DNA from: Deltaproteobacteria bacterium
Lineage (GTDB): Bacteria; Myxococcota; UBA727; VGSZ01
Direction of reading: 5' to 3'
Assembly (NCBI GenBank): GCA_020850995.1
Contig: JADZDP010000107.1
Location: 1 to 64,000 of the forward strand
DNA length: 64,000 bases
Below the pieces are notes generated by a model. It did not search any database. It saw only the letters and a list, made by a program, of their open reading frames with translations, and was not told where the DNA came from. Each line of letters starts with the position of its first letter. Within the stretch, counting starts at the first letter, position 1. The position numbers were made by a program, and so were the translations under genes. Shown here in pieces: positions 8,111-16,164 of the stretch.

Positions 8111-9013
8111 ATGACGACGTCGAAGGGATTGCCGCCGCGCGCCGTAGTGGTGACGCGGCCCACCGACTTCGATCTGCTGCTCCTGCGCCACGGCACCCGC
8201 GAGCAGGCGCGCTTCTTCCTCGAGACGCGCGCGCAGAAGATCGAGCCCCTCGAGGAGCGCCACCGCGTACAGCAAGAGGCGCTGCACGCGGTGCTGGCAG
8301 CCATCCCCACCACGTGGCGACGCGCGCGCGTGTCGCGGCCCGATCTCGACCGCTTCCTGTTCGAACCCGAGGACGTCGTGGTGGCGGTGGGCCAGGACGG
8401 CCTGGTCGCCAACGTGGCCAAGTACCTGCAGGGTCAGCCCGTGGTGGGCGTGAACCCGTCGCGGCAGCTCTACGACGGCGTGTTGGTCCGCCACGCGCCC
8501 GCGAGCGTGGGGAAGCTGGTGCACGACACCGCGCGCGGCGCCGCGTGCGAGGAGCGCACCATGGCCGAGGCCAGCACCAGCGACGGGCAGCGCTTGCTCG
8601 CGCTCAATGAGGTGTTCGTGGGCCACCGCACGCACCAGAGCGCCCGCTATCGCTTGCGTTATGGCGAGAGCGAGGAGCGGCACTCGTCGTCGGGGTTGAT
8701 CGTGTGCACGGGCACCGGCGCCACCGGCTGGGCGCGCAGCATCTCCCTGCGCCGCGATGGTTGCCCGCCCCTGCCCGAGCCCACCTCGGGTGACCTGGCG
8801 TTCTTGGTGCGCGAACCCTGGCCCAGCGTGGTCACCGGTACCAGCCTGGTGCACGCGCGCATCGCGCCCGGCGAGGCGCTGGTGCTCACCTCGGAGATGA
8901 ACGAGGGTGGCGTGGTGTTCGGCGACGGCATCGAAGACGACCACCTCGACTTGCCCTGGGGCCAGGTGGTGCAGGTGCGCGCGGCGCCGCAGGCCTTGCG
9001 CTTGGTGGCGTGA
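8111..9013 (+). CDS. NAD kinase-like protein
   Basis: Protein of 300 residues with the ATP-NAD kinase fold signatures. The GGDGT motif appears as Gly-Gln-Asp-Gly-Leu at 94-98 with the Asp kept, Asn-Glu at 166-167 (the LNE motif) is present, and TGTGATG at 200-206 replaces the usual TPTGSTAY. Residues 1-80 form an extra N-terminal helical region. NAD kinases phosphorylate NAD to NADP. The consistent motif changes (GQDGL, TGTGATGWARS) suggest a distinct subfamily rather than decay, so substrate and activity may differ. The ATG has an excellent AGGAGG site. It is the last gene of the NrtR-like/SPFH operon. Next to a SIR2-type protein, a kinase that moves NAD into NADP could protect or divert the substrate; that is inference. 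Confidence 0.8.
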   Translation: MTTSKGLPPRAVVVTRPTDFDLLLLRHGTREQARFFLETRAQKIEPLEERHRVQQEALHAVLAAIPTTWRRARVSRPDLDRFLFEPEDVVVAVGQDGLVANVAKYLQGQPVVGVNPSRQLYDGVLVRHAPASVGKLVHDTARGAACEERTMAEASTSDGQRLLALNEVFVGHRTHQSARYRLRYGESEERHSSSGLIVCTGTGATGWARSISLRRDGCPPLPEPTSGDLAFLVREPWPSVVTGTSLVHARIAPGEALVLTSEMNEGGVVFGDGIEDDHLDLPWGQVVQVRAAPQALRLVA

Positions 9014-9038
9014 GCCCCGCCCTTTCGCCCAGCTCGCG

Positions 9039-10271
9039 TCAGCGCTTGCCCATGGCCTCGACGGGACGCATGCGCGCCACGCGCCACGCCGGGTACAGGC
9101 CGACGAGGAAGGTCAGCGTCCACACCAGCGCGGCGGCGCCGAGCGCGCGTGGCACCGACAGGGCCGAGCGCAGCTTCATGGAGATGGCCATGCCGCTCAT
9201 CTCGTAGACCTCGCCGAAGTCGGCGGAGTAGTCGAGCAGGCCGTACGCCTCGCCGTAGGCGTTGAGCGCGAGGCCGGCCAAGGTGCCCGCGACGACGCCG
9301 ATGGTGGCGATCCACACGCCCTCCCACAGCACCTGCGCGACCACGTGGCGCGGCCGCGTGCCGAGCGCCATCATGACGCCGAATTCACGAGTGCGCTCGA
9401 GCACCGACATCAGCATCACGTTGAGGATGCCGAGCCCCACCATGAGAAAGATGACCAGGATGATGGCGAGAATGACGACGTCCATGAGGCGCTCGACGTT
9501 CTTCCACAGCGGCACGAGCTCGCCGAGCGTCAGCACCTCCACGCCGCTCCCCACCGTGTCGCGCAGCGACGGCGCCAGCGCGTCGGCGGTGCGCCCCTCG
9601 GGCAACACCACCACGATCTGGTGCGCCGCGTCGCGCACGCCGAGGATGCGCTCGGCGGCGGCCGTGGTGACGTACGCGACGTTGCCCGCGAGCGACGCCG
9701 TGGGTCCGCCGAAGACGCCGCGCACGCGCAAGCGCTCGGCGCCGAGCTCGCCGTCGGGGCGCTGCACGGTGAGGCGCACGCTGCTGCCCGGCTTGAGCTG
9801 CAGCCGCTCGGCGATCTTGGCGCCAACGAGCACGCCGTGGGCGTCGTCGGCGCGCAGGGGCTCGCCGTGCACCACGAAGCGAATGGCCTCGGAGACCCCG
9901 GCCTCCGCCACGGGGTCAACGCCGAGCACCTCGACGCCGCGGCTGCCCCACGCGCTGGTGAGGAGCCCGGCGCTGACCAGGCGCGCGCTCAGGGTGGCCC
10001 CTGGTGGCAGCGCCAAGCGCGACACGAGCGCCGCCGGGGCGCGCAGCAAGCGCGCGGGATCTTGCTCGTCGCGAAAGCCGGCGGCGCACAGCTGCAGGTG
10101 GCCGAGGCCGGTGCGGTCCACGCGCTCGCTGGCATCCTTGATCATGCCGTCAGACAAGCCGAGGTAGGCGATCGCAAAGAACAGGCCGCCTCCCGTCGCC
10201 AAGACGCAGAACACCGTGCGGCGCGAGTGTCGACGCAGGCTGCGCCACGCCAGGCGCGCAGCGGCGATCAC
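9039..10271 (-). CDS. FtsX/LolC-type ABC transporter permease
   Basis: Permease of 410 residues with one N-terminal transmembrane helix (about 20-42), a large periplasmic MacB-like domain (about 45-260), and three C-terminal helices (about 280-400) ending in the PAWRVARMRPVEAM signature of this family. These subunits pair with an ATPase for lipoprotein release or mechanotransmission. The GTG start at 10271 overlaps the stop of the upstream permease (GTGA), so the two are translationally coupled. No ATPase gene adjoins; the nearest is at 21792, in another operon. It may share that ATPase or one encoded elsewhere. Confidence 0.88.
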   Translation of the reverse strand: MIAAARLAWRSLRRHSRRTVFCVLATGGGLFFAIAYLGLSDGMIKDASERVDRTGLGHLQLCAAGFRDEQDPARLLRAPAALVSRLALPPGATLSARLVSAGLLTSAWGSRGVEVLGVDPVAEAGVSEAIRFVVHGEPLRADDAHGVLVGAKIAERLQLKPGSSVRLTVQRPDGELGAERLRVRGVFGGPTASLAGNVAYVTTAAAERILGVRDAAHQIVVVLPEGRTADALAPSLRDTVGSGVEVLTLGELVPLWKNVERLMDVVILAIILVIFLMVGLGILNVMLMSVLERTREFGVMMALGTRPRHVVAQVLWEGVWIATIGVVAGTLAGLALNAYGEAYGLLDYSADFGEVYEMSGMAISMKLRSALSVPRALGAAALVWTLTFLVGLYPAWRVARMRPVEAMGKR

Positions 10272-11488
10272 GTGCGCCCCCTCATGGCGTCGACGGGCCG
10301 CATGCGCGCGGCGCGCCACGCTGGATAGAGGCCACCGACGACGCACGTGCAGGTGGCCGTGACCACGCCCATCGCCAGCGCCAGCGGGGCGAGCCGCACG
10401 TGGATGACCGAGGGCAACGCGACCCCGGCGAAGTCGGCGCCGCCCCAGGCGTCGCTCAGGTCGATGGGAGGCAAGAGCGCGATGATCGCGGCGGCGAGGG
10501 CCGCCCCCGCGACGAAGCTGAAGGCGCCGAGCAGCAGCGACTCCACGATGATGATGCCAAAGATGCGCTGCGGGCGTGTTCCGATCGCCGTCATCACGCC
10601 GAGCTCGAAGGTGCGTTCGAAGGTCGCCATGGTCATGGCGTTGAACATGCCGAGCACGACCAGCAGGAAGACGATGAGGTCCATGGCGAAGGTGCCACGG
10701 CGATCTGCTTCGATGCCACGCTCGGCGTCGGGTGCCATCTCCTGCCATGCGAGCGCCTCGTGACCCGCTGGCAGCGCGCTGCGCACACGGTGCGCCGCAG
10801 CGCGCGCATCCGCGCCCGGCGGCAATTGCACGACGAGCTGGTGGACGCCCTCGCCGAGGGCGAAGAACTCTTGCGCGTCGCCGAGGTGAAGGAAAACCGC
10901 GTTGCCGCCAGTCTCCGTGGTGCCGCCGCCCGTCGACAGGCCCACCACCGTGTACACGTCGTTGGCGATGGAGCCGTCGGCGCCCTCGCTCAACAACACG
11001 AGCTCAGCGCCGGGCTGCACCTTGAGGCGTCGCGCCAGCCGTGTGCCCACCACGACCTCGCGCGCTGGCGCGCTCGACAAGGTGCGTCCAAGGGCGATCT
11101 GCAACATGTCGCTGTGCTCGGCCTCGGGGGCGGGCTCGACGCCGATGATGACCACACCGACGGAGCGACTCTCCGAGGCCGCGAGCCCGGCGCCGGCCAC
11201 GCGCGACAGCACCGTTCCCTGCGGCACCGTGCGGTCGATGAGCGCGCACACCGTCGCCCGGTCCTTCACCAAGCTGCCGATGGCCGGCTCCGCTTGATAG
11301 CCGGCCACGTGGACTTGCACATGACCGAGCAAGCCGCGCGTCGCCAGATCGATCATGGCAGCGTAGGAGGTCTCGGCGAAGCTGTGCGTGACGATGAGCG
11401 CAGTGGTGCCGAGCGCCAGCGCGGCCACCGCGATGCTCGTGCGACGGCGGTTGCGTCCGAGGTTGCGCCAGGCGAGCCGCACGAGCAT
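10268..11488 (-). CDS. FtsX/LolC-type ABC transporter permease
   Basis: Permease of 406 residues, built like its downstream partner: N-terminal MLVRLAWRNLGRNRRRT, one helix, a periplasmic domain (about 45-260), three C-terminal helices, and the PAWRAARMRPVDAM end. It probably forms a heterodimer with the product of the coupled gene that follows. The start at 11488 fits the family N-terminus; an in-frame ATG at 11497 adds three residues. Neither has a convincing ribosome site. A 12-bp inverted repeat lies 46 nt upstream. Confidence 0.85.
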   Translation of the reverse strand: MLVRLAWRNLGRNRRRTSIAVAALALGTTALIVTHSFAETSYAAMIDLATRGLLGHVQVHVAGYQAEPAIGSLVKDRATVCALIDRTVPQGTVLSRVAGAGLAASESRSVGVVIIGVEPAPEAEHSDMLQIALGRTLSSAPAREVVVGTRLARRLKVQPGAELVLLSEGADGSIANDVYTVVGLSTGGGTTETGGNAVFLHLGDAQEFFALGEGVHQLVVQLPPGADARAAAHRVRSALPAGHEALAWQEMAPDAERGIEADRRGTFAMDLIVFLLVVLGMFNAMTMATFERTFELGVMTAIGTRPQRIFGIIIVESLLLGAFSFVAGAALAAAIIALLPPIDLSDAWGGADFAGVALPSVIHVRLAPLALAMGVVTATCTCVVGGLYPAWRAARMRPVDAMRGRT

Positions 11489-11533
11489 GGGGCGCATGCT
11501 GCCATGGCGCTGGCCGGCGTGTCCTCGTCTTAG

Positions 11534-11591
11534 AGCGGAGACCAGGTGCATTGATGGCCGCCGGGCTTGATCGATACAACTGGTCTCCGCT
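11534..11591. promoter_or_regulatory. Inverted repeat upstream of permease pair
   Basis: A perfect 12-bp inverted repeat, AGCGGAGACCAG (11534-11545) and its complement (11580-11591), is separated by 34 nt. It lies between the kinase stop at 11792 and the permease start at 11488, so it sits in the likely 5' region of the permease operon. The long loop suits a two-half-site operator or a large stem in the leader. The rest of 11489-11791 shows nothing I recognise. Confidence 0.4.
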
Positions 11592-11791
11592 GTAGCGCCT
11601 GCGTTGATCGGAGATGAGAGGCACGCGCTGAGCGCAGCACCCCCGGCCTGCCGCAGAAGGAACCGCCCGCACGGCCGGCATGTTCTGACGCTCGAGGGCT
11701 CGTCCACCCAACGAGCCACCGCGAACCAGCATGTCACCGCGCGCCGAGTGTGCTGGTGCGACGACGGCGCGATGGCGCGGCCGCTCGCGCG

Positions 11792-13480
11792 TCAGCTCGC
11801 GCGCGCCACCGGCGTCGGTGTCGCGGTGACGGCGGCGATGAGCGATGCCGGCTCGAAGGGCTTCGAGAGGAAGACCGCTCCCTGCGCCAGTCGCCGCGCG
11901 GCCTCGGCGGGGTCGGCGGTGAAGCCCGAGATGATCACGATGCGCAGCGCGGCATGCCGCGGACGCAGCGTGTCCACCAGCTCGAGGCCGCTCTTGCCTG
12001 GCAGGTTGATGTCGGTGACCAGCACATCGCCGAGGGCAGCCTCATCGTCGAGCAGCTCTTCAGCCGACCCGTAGCCACGCACCTGGTGCCCGGCGTTGGC
12101 CACCACCCGCGTGATGAGGGTTCGCACCACCGGATCGTCGTCGACCACGGAGACCGACGGCAGCGGAGAGCCCGGCTTGATGTGCGGGGGCGCCACGGCG
12201 ATGGCGGGCGGCGCCTTGGCCACGGGGAGCACGACCGTGAAGGTGGCGCCCACTCCCGGCGCGCCGTCGACGTCGACGCGCCCACCGAGCCTGCTGACGG
12301 TGCCGTACACCGTGGCCAGCCCAAGACCCGTGCCCTTGCCCGTTCCTTTGGTGGTGAAGAAGGGCTCGAACAGCCTGGCCTTGACCTCGTCGCTCAGCCC
12401 AACGCCGGTGTCGGTGACGGCCAGGCGACAGACCTCGCCCAAGGCACCATCGGTCGCGCGCGCGAGCCGCACGCGGATATCACCCTTGCCGGCCATGGCG
12501 TCGCGGGCGTTGACGACGAGGTTCATCACGATCTGATCGATCTGACCGCGCGACGCCAGCACCGGCCACGCGGATCCCGAGCTCTCGAGTGTGATGTTCG
12601 CGTTTGGCCCCACCATGCGCAGCAGCAGCTCGCGCAGGTCCTCGAGCACCAGGTGCAGGTCGAGCACCACGGGCTGCACGACGTCGCGCTTGCTGAAGGC
12701 GAGGAGCTGCCGGGTCATTGCCGCGCCGCGCTCGACGGCGTCGGCGAGGGCGCGCACGTCGCCCTTGGTCTGGCTGCCGGGCGGCAGCTCGGGCTCGATC
12801 AACGCGACGCAGCCCTGCATGACGGTGAGCAGGTTGTTGAAGTCGTGCGCCACGCCGCCCGCGAGGCGGCCGAGGGCCTCGAGGCGCTGGTGGTGCTCGG
12901 CCGCGCGCGCCAACGCGTCGGCGCGGGCGTCGGCGGCGCGCGCCTCGTCGTCGCGCCGCCAGAGATCGTCGATCAGGCGCGACACGCTCAACGAGGCGAG
13001 CACCGAGACGCTGCCCGTGAGCACGTAGAGCAGCACGCCCTCGGCCCAGGCGCCGCCAAGCGACGCCGTCGGCTCTACGCTCCGCGGCAGGAAGAACAGG
13101 ATCGCCTGCCCGCCGAACCCGATGGCGAAGACCACCGCCACGTCGCGCGCCGGCAAGGTGACCGACGCCAAGATGACCCCGACGCACAAGAAGAAGCCGG
13201 CCTGGCCGACGGTGCCGCCGAGGATGGCACCGGTGACGACGCCCGCGATGGCGACGAGGCTGTACGCGTAGCCGGCCACGCGCACCCACCCGCGGCGCGC
13301 CGCAACGATGCACGCGGCGACGGCGGCCGCCATCACGACGAGCAGGTTCGCCACCGGCCAATTGCGGCTCGTGAGCGCCCAGCCGAGAAACACACCGATG
13401 CCGATCAACAGGGACAGCCCCGTGACCTGCGTCGCGAGCACGCGCCTGCGCTGCTCGGCCTCTCGAACCGTCGACGCCAC
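11792..13480 (-). CDS. Hybrid sensor histidine kinase (TM-HK-REC)
   Basis: Membrane kinase of 562 residues. Residues 12-165 contain about six hydrophobic helices. An Ala/Asp/Arg-rich coiled linker leads to the dimerisation domain with His212 in GGVAHDFNNLL, the HATPase domain (DTGVGL and GTGLGLATVYG boxes), and a receiver domain with Asp490 in VTDINLPGKSG. It lacks the GAF domain of the kinase at 1869 but is otherwise similar, so the two are likely paralogues. GTG 13480 follows a GAGGGGG site; the frame is open 17 codons further up. No response regulator with an output domain is nearby. A palindrome sits 51 nt upstream. Confidence 0.9.
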   Translation of the reverse strand: MASTVREAEQRRRVLATQVTGLSLLIGIGVFLGWALTSRNWPVANLLVVMAAAVAACIVAARRGWVRVAGYAYSLVAIAGVVTGAILGGTVGQAGFFLCVGVILASVTLPARDVAVVFAIGFGGQAILFFLPRSVEPTASLGGAWAEGVLLYVLTGSVSVLASLSVSRLIDDLWRRDDEARAADARADALARAAEHHQRLEALGRLAGGVAHDFNNLLTVMQGCVALIEPELPPGSQTKGDVRALADAVERGAAMTRQLLAFSKRDVVQPVVLDLHLVLEDLRELLLRMVGPNANITLESSGSAWPVLASRGQIDQIVMNLVVNARDAMAGKGDIRVRLARATDGALGEVCRLAVTDTGVGLSDEVKARLFEPFFTTKGTGKGTGLGLATVYGTVSRLGGRVDVDGAPGVGATFTVVLPVAKAPPAIAVAPPHIKPGSPLPSVSVVDDDPVVRTLITRVVANAGHQVRGYGSAEELLDDEAALGDVLVTDINLPGKSGLELVDTLRPRHAALRIVIISGFTADPAEAARRLAQGAVFLSKPFEPASLIAAVTATPTPVARAS

Positions 13481-13530
13481 GCCCCACCCCCTCGATGACA
13501 AGGATAGGATCAACGGGTCGCGTTCCTGCA

Positions 13531-13543
13531 CCTACGCCGTAGG
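13531..13543. promoter_or_regulatory. 13-bp palindrome upstream of kinase gene
   Basis: CCTACGCCGTAGG is a perfect dyad around a central C. It lies 51 nt before the GTG of the leftward kinase gene, where an operator would be expected. No protein can be assigned to it. Confidence 0.3.
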
Positions 13544-13691
13544 AACTGCCTGCAAACGAGACGTGACCCGCGGGCCCCGTGACACGAGCCATGCCCGTCG
13601 CGCCCTTTGCCAGCCTGCCAACCGGTCTGGCGCGAGCGGCGGGGACCGACGACGTCGCGCACCGCCGCGCCGCCTGCGCGGCTGCCGGACA

Positions 13692-13722
13692 TCCGCACAC
13701 CCGTGCGGCGCCGGTGTGCGGA
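13692..13722 (+). promoter_or_regulatory. Strong hairpin upstream of lipase-like gene
   Basis: TCCGCACACC (13692-13701) and its perfect complement (13713-13722) enclose an 11-nt loop, ending 50 nt before the ATG at 13773. A TTGACA hexamer follows at 13738-13743 without a good -10. It may be an operator or leader stem. Otherwise the 292-bp gap 13481-13772 shows no gene. Confidence 0.35.
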
Positions 13723-13772
13723 CCTGCGGGCCGCGCGTTGACACGCGCGGCGGTGCGGGCGAGCAGCGCGCG

Positions 13773-15266
13773 ATGCCAAAGACCTACCGCTTGTGGAGCC
13801 TGAACGCCGTCACCAAGCACTTCGCGTCCGGGGGGCCCTGGCGCTTCACGGTACCAGCGCCCACCAACACCGTGACCATGGTGCCGGCCTCTCGCACGCC
13901 CGCGTTCAACCTACCCGACGACGATCTCGGCGTGCGCACGACGCCCTCGCAGCTCATGCACGAAGGAACGCGGGTCAACGAGTACTGGGTCCCCATCGCG
14001 GTGAAGTGCATCGGTGACCCGACGCATGCGCGAGCGGCGTGGGTCGACACGGGGAACGCGGCGCGCAACGCGCTGTTCGATGGCATCGTTCAGCACTACC
14101 AAGCGCAGTTCGCAAACGTCGGTGGCGCATGGCAAGGGCTGCCCTGGGACGGACAACGACGCATGGGCACGAGCAACCGCCGCGGGCTCTATGACCTGCT
14201 GCAAGAGTCCACACCCGCCGGCGAGCTGAACATCCTTGTGGGCTACAGCCAGGGCGGCTTGGTGGCGCGCTACCTGGCGATGCTCGATGAGCACGTGTCG
14301 AAGCGGCCGGTGATCGCCGGCTTCATCACGGTGCACAGCCCCAACGCCGGATCGGTGTTCGGCTCGCCGCGCAATGCCGACCGCACCTTGGCGGGTCTGC
14401 TCTCGCTGGTCTTCTGCGGCGCCCGCGTCGACGCCGCGCTGCTCGACGTGTTTCACGACAAGCTCTTCTCGCTGATGCCTGCGGGCGGGGGCGCGGCGTT
14501 CCTCACCTACCTCACGCAGGCCGCAGAGGCCGGGCTCGCGGACTTTCGCACCGCGTATGATGCGGCCGAGCGAACCGTGGCGACGCGCTATCCGGCAAAC
14601 GACCCGCGGCGCCAGGAGCGGATCTTCAACGACCGCACGCTCGCCAACATGCGCGCGAAGTCCGAGGTGCTCGTGATGGTGCACCGCTGGTTGTCGGGGC
14701 TGCGGGGCGACGACAGGTACGCCTTCGCGGACTTCGACCCCAAAGGGCTCGACGACGACTTCAGCGTCCTCGGCAGCCTCTACGACCACCCGCTCGATCG
14801 CATCCTCCACGCGGCGCTGGTGGGCTGGGACTTCTCGCCGTCGGGGCTGATCTTCCCTGGCATCCTCGAGTCCGCCGACAACTTCTTCCCCAAGTTGCGG
14901 GAGATCAGCTTCGATATGGAGCAACAGGCGAAGCGCCTCATGCGTGAAGGTGGGTCGCTCGGAACCGTGGCGAGCCTGTTCAGCGCCCTCATGGAAAATG
15001 GCGTCGCCGGCGTGACCGCGGAGCAGCTCAAGGTCTTCCGCGGTGCGCCGCTACGAAGCGGGCTGCCCGACTGGCGGCCCGGGATGATCCCGCCGTACGC
15101 CCACGACTTCATCGTCCCCGCCGCCTACCAACTGATCCACGCGCACGAGGCCGACGGGCTCATCGGCAATTTCGTGTTCGACGACGAGACGCACGCCGAT
15201 GGCGTGGACGACTGCGCGGTCCCGCTGAGGAATCTGCTCGGGGTCATGGCGCGGCGTTTGGCCTGA
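13773..15266 (+). CDS. Lipase-like alpha/beta hydrolase
   Basis: Protein of 497 residues. GYSQGG at 157-162 is a nucleophile elbow with Ser159, preceded by a beta strand (LNILV) and followed by LVARYLAML, the usual helix of lipases that act on long acyl or glycan-linked substrates. The catalytic Asp and His are not certain; several C-terminal His and Asp lie in HADGVDDCAVP near the end. There is no signal peptide, so it may act in the cytoplasm or be exported without one. The ATG at 13773 has a weak ribosome site; the frame is open 155 codons upstream in Arg-rich sequence that I reject as coding. The substrate is unknown. Confidence 0.7.
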   Translation: MPKTYRLWSLNAVTKHFASGGPWRFTVPAPTNTVTMVPASRTPAFNLPDDDLGVRTTPSQLMHEGTRVNEYWVPIAVKCIGDPTHARAAWVDTGNAARNALFDGIVQHYQAQFANVGGAWQGLPWDGQRRMGTSNRRGLYDLLQESTPAGELNILVGYSQGGLVARYLAMLDEHVSKRPVIAGFITVHSPNAGSVFGSPRNADRTLAGLLSLVFCGARVDAALLDVFHDKLFSLMPAGGGAAFLTYLTQAAEAGLADFRTAYDAAERTVATRYPANDPRRQERIFNDRTLANMRAKSEVLVMVHRWLSGLRGDDRYAFADFDPKGLDDDFSVLGSLYDHPLDRILHAALVGWDFSPSGLIFPGILESADNFFPKLREISFDMEQQAKRLMREGGSLGTVASLFSALMENGVAGVTAEQLKVFRGAPLRSGLPDWRPGMIPPYAHDFIVPAAYQLIHAHEADGLIGNFVFDDETHADGVDDCAVPLRNLLGVMARRLA

Positions 15267-15356
15267 CGATCGTGGTGCGCGTGACCCTCCGGTCGTACAG
15301 GACCGGTGGGCCGACCTTTGCGCACCTTTCAGCCCCTCAACTGCGCGCGCTACCCT

Positions 15357-16121
15357 GTGCGTGTGGGGTCGGTCGGCACATTCTCCTTGAGCTTCGACAG
15401 CGGCGCCGCGCGCGCGCGCTTCGAGCGCGGTGTGCTGGTCTTGCTCGCCGCGCTCGCGTTTCAGGTGGCGCTCGACGCGGTGTCGCAGCTGCGTTGGCTC
15501 GGGCCGGACCTGGTCATGCTCGGTGTGAGCCTCGGCAGCCGGGTGGCGGTGGCGCTGGGCGCCAGCTTCTTCATCTCGTCGCCGCAACTGCTCTCGACCC
15601 CGTGGGGTCAAGGGCTCGCGCGGCGCGTCCGTTTGGTCGCGCTCGTCTACCCGGCGATCCCGCTGATCCCGCTCCTCTTCAGCTTCGAAACCGGCGAGCC
15701 TGAGGAGTCGGCGCTGGCGCTCGCCGTTGCATTGTCGGTGATCAGCCGCGCGCTCGACGCCATCTTCCTGCTGGTGCTCGTGCTCGCGACCGGAAGGGTG
15801 CTGGTTGGGCTCAAGCGCCCGTCCAACGGCATCCTGGCGGCCACCCTCGCGCTCCTCGTGTGGTCGGTGCTGTCGGCGATGTCGCCCACGCTCGACGTCG
15901 CGAGCTGGCTCTCGCCGCTGACCATCGACTACGAGATGGCGCGCATCTACGGTGAACCCGCGTCGTGGACGCAGCGCGCGAGCTGGACGCTCGCCCAGGT
16001 TCTGCTCGTCGTCAGCAGAAAGTGCGTGCAGCTCGCGCTCTTGGGGGCGCTGGTGCGCGTGTGGCGCGCCGCGCGTGTGAGGGAAGAGGCAGACCTGAGC
16101 GACGCGGCGGCGGGGGGCTAG
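15357..16121 (+). CDS. Multi-pass membrane protein of unknown function
   Basis: Protein of about 254 residues with roughly six hydrophobic helices: VLVLLAALAFQVALDA, the RVAVALGASFFI region, LVALVYPAIPLIPLLF, an Ala/Leu-rich helix, FLLVLVLATGRVLV, GILAATLALLVWSVL and a C-terminal one. I recognise no family. Three GTG codons (15306, 15357, 15363) could start it and none has a clear ribosome site, so the N-terminus is uncertain. It follows the lipase-like gene in the same direction by about 90 nt and converges on the outer-membrane protein gene at 16165. Confidence 0.6.
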   Translation: MRVGSVGTFSLSFDSGAARARFERGVLVLLAALAFQVALDAVSQLRWLGPDLVMLGVSLGSRVAVALGASFFISSPQLLSTPWGQGLARRVRLVALVYPAIPLIPLLFSFETGEPEESALALAVALSVISRALDAIFLLVLVLATGRVLVGLKRPSNGILAATLALLVWSVLSAMSPTLDVASWLSPLTIDYEMARIYGEPASWTQRASWTLAQVLLVVSRKCVQLALLGALVRVWRAARVREEADLSDAAAGG

Positions 16122-16164
16122 TTCTACCCGATCACATCCGCGAGCCCCGCTGCGGCACGCACGC

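Noticed and set aside
13308..13772. Upstream extension of the lipase-like protein
   Set aside because: It overlaps the kinase gene on the other strand and is low-quality Arg-rich sequence.
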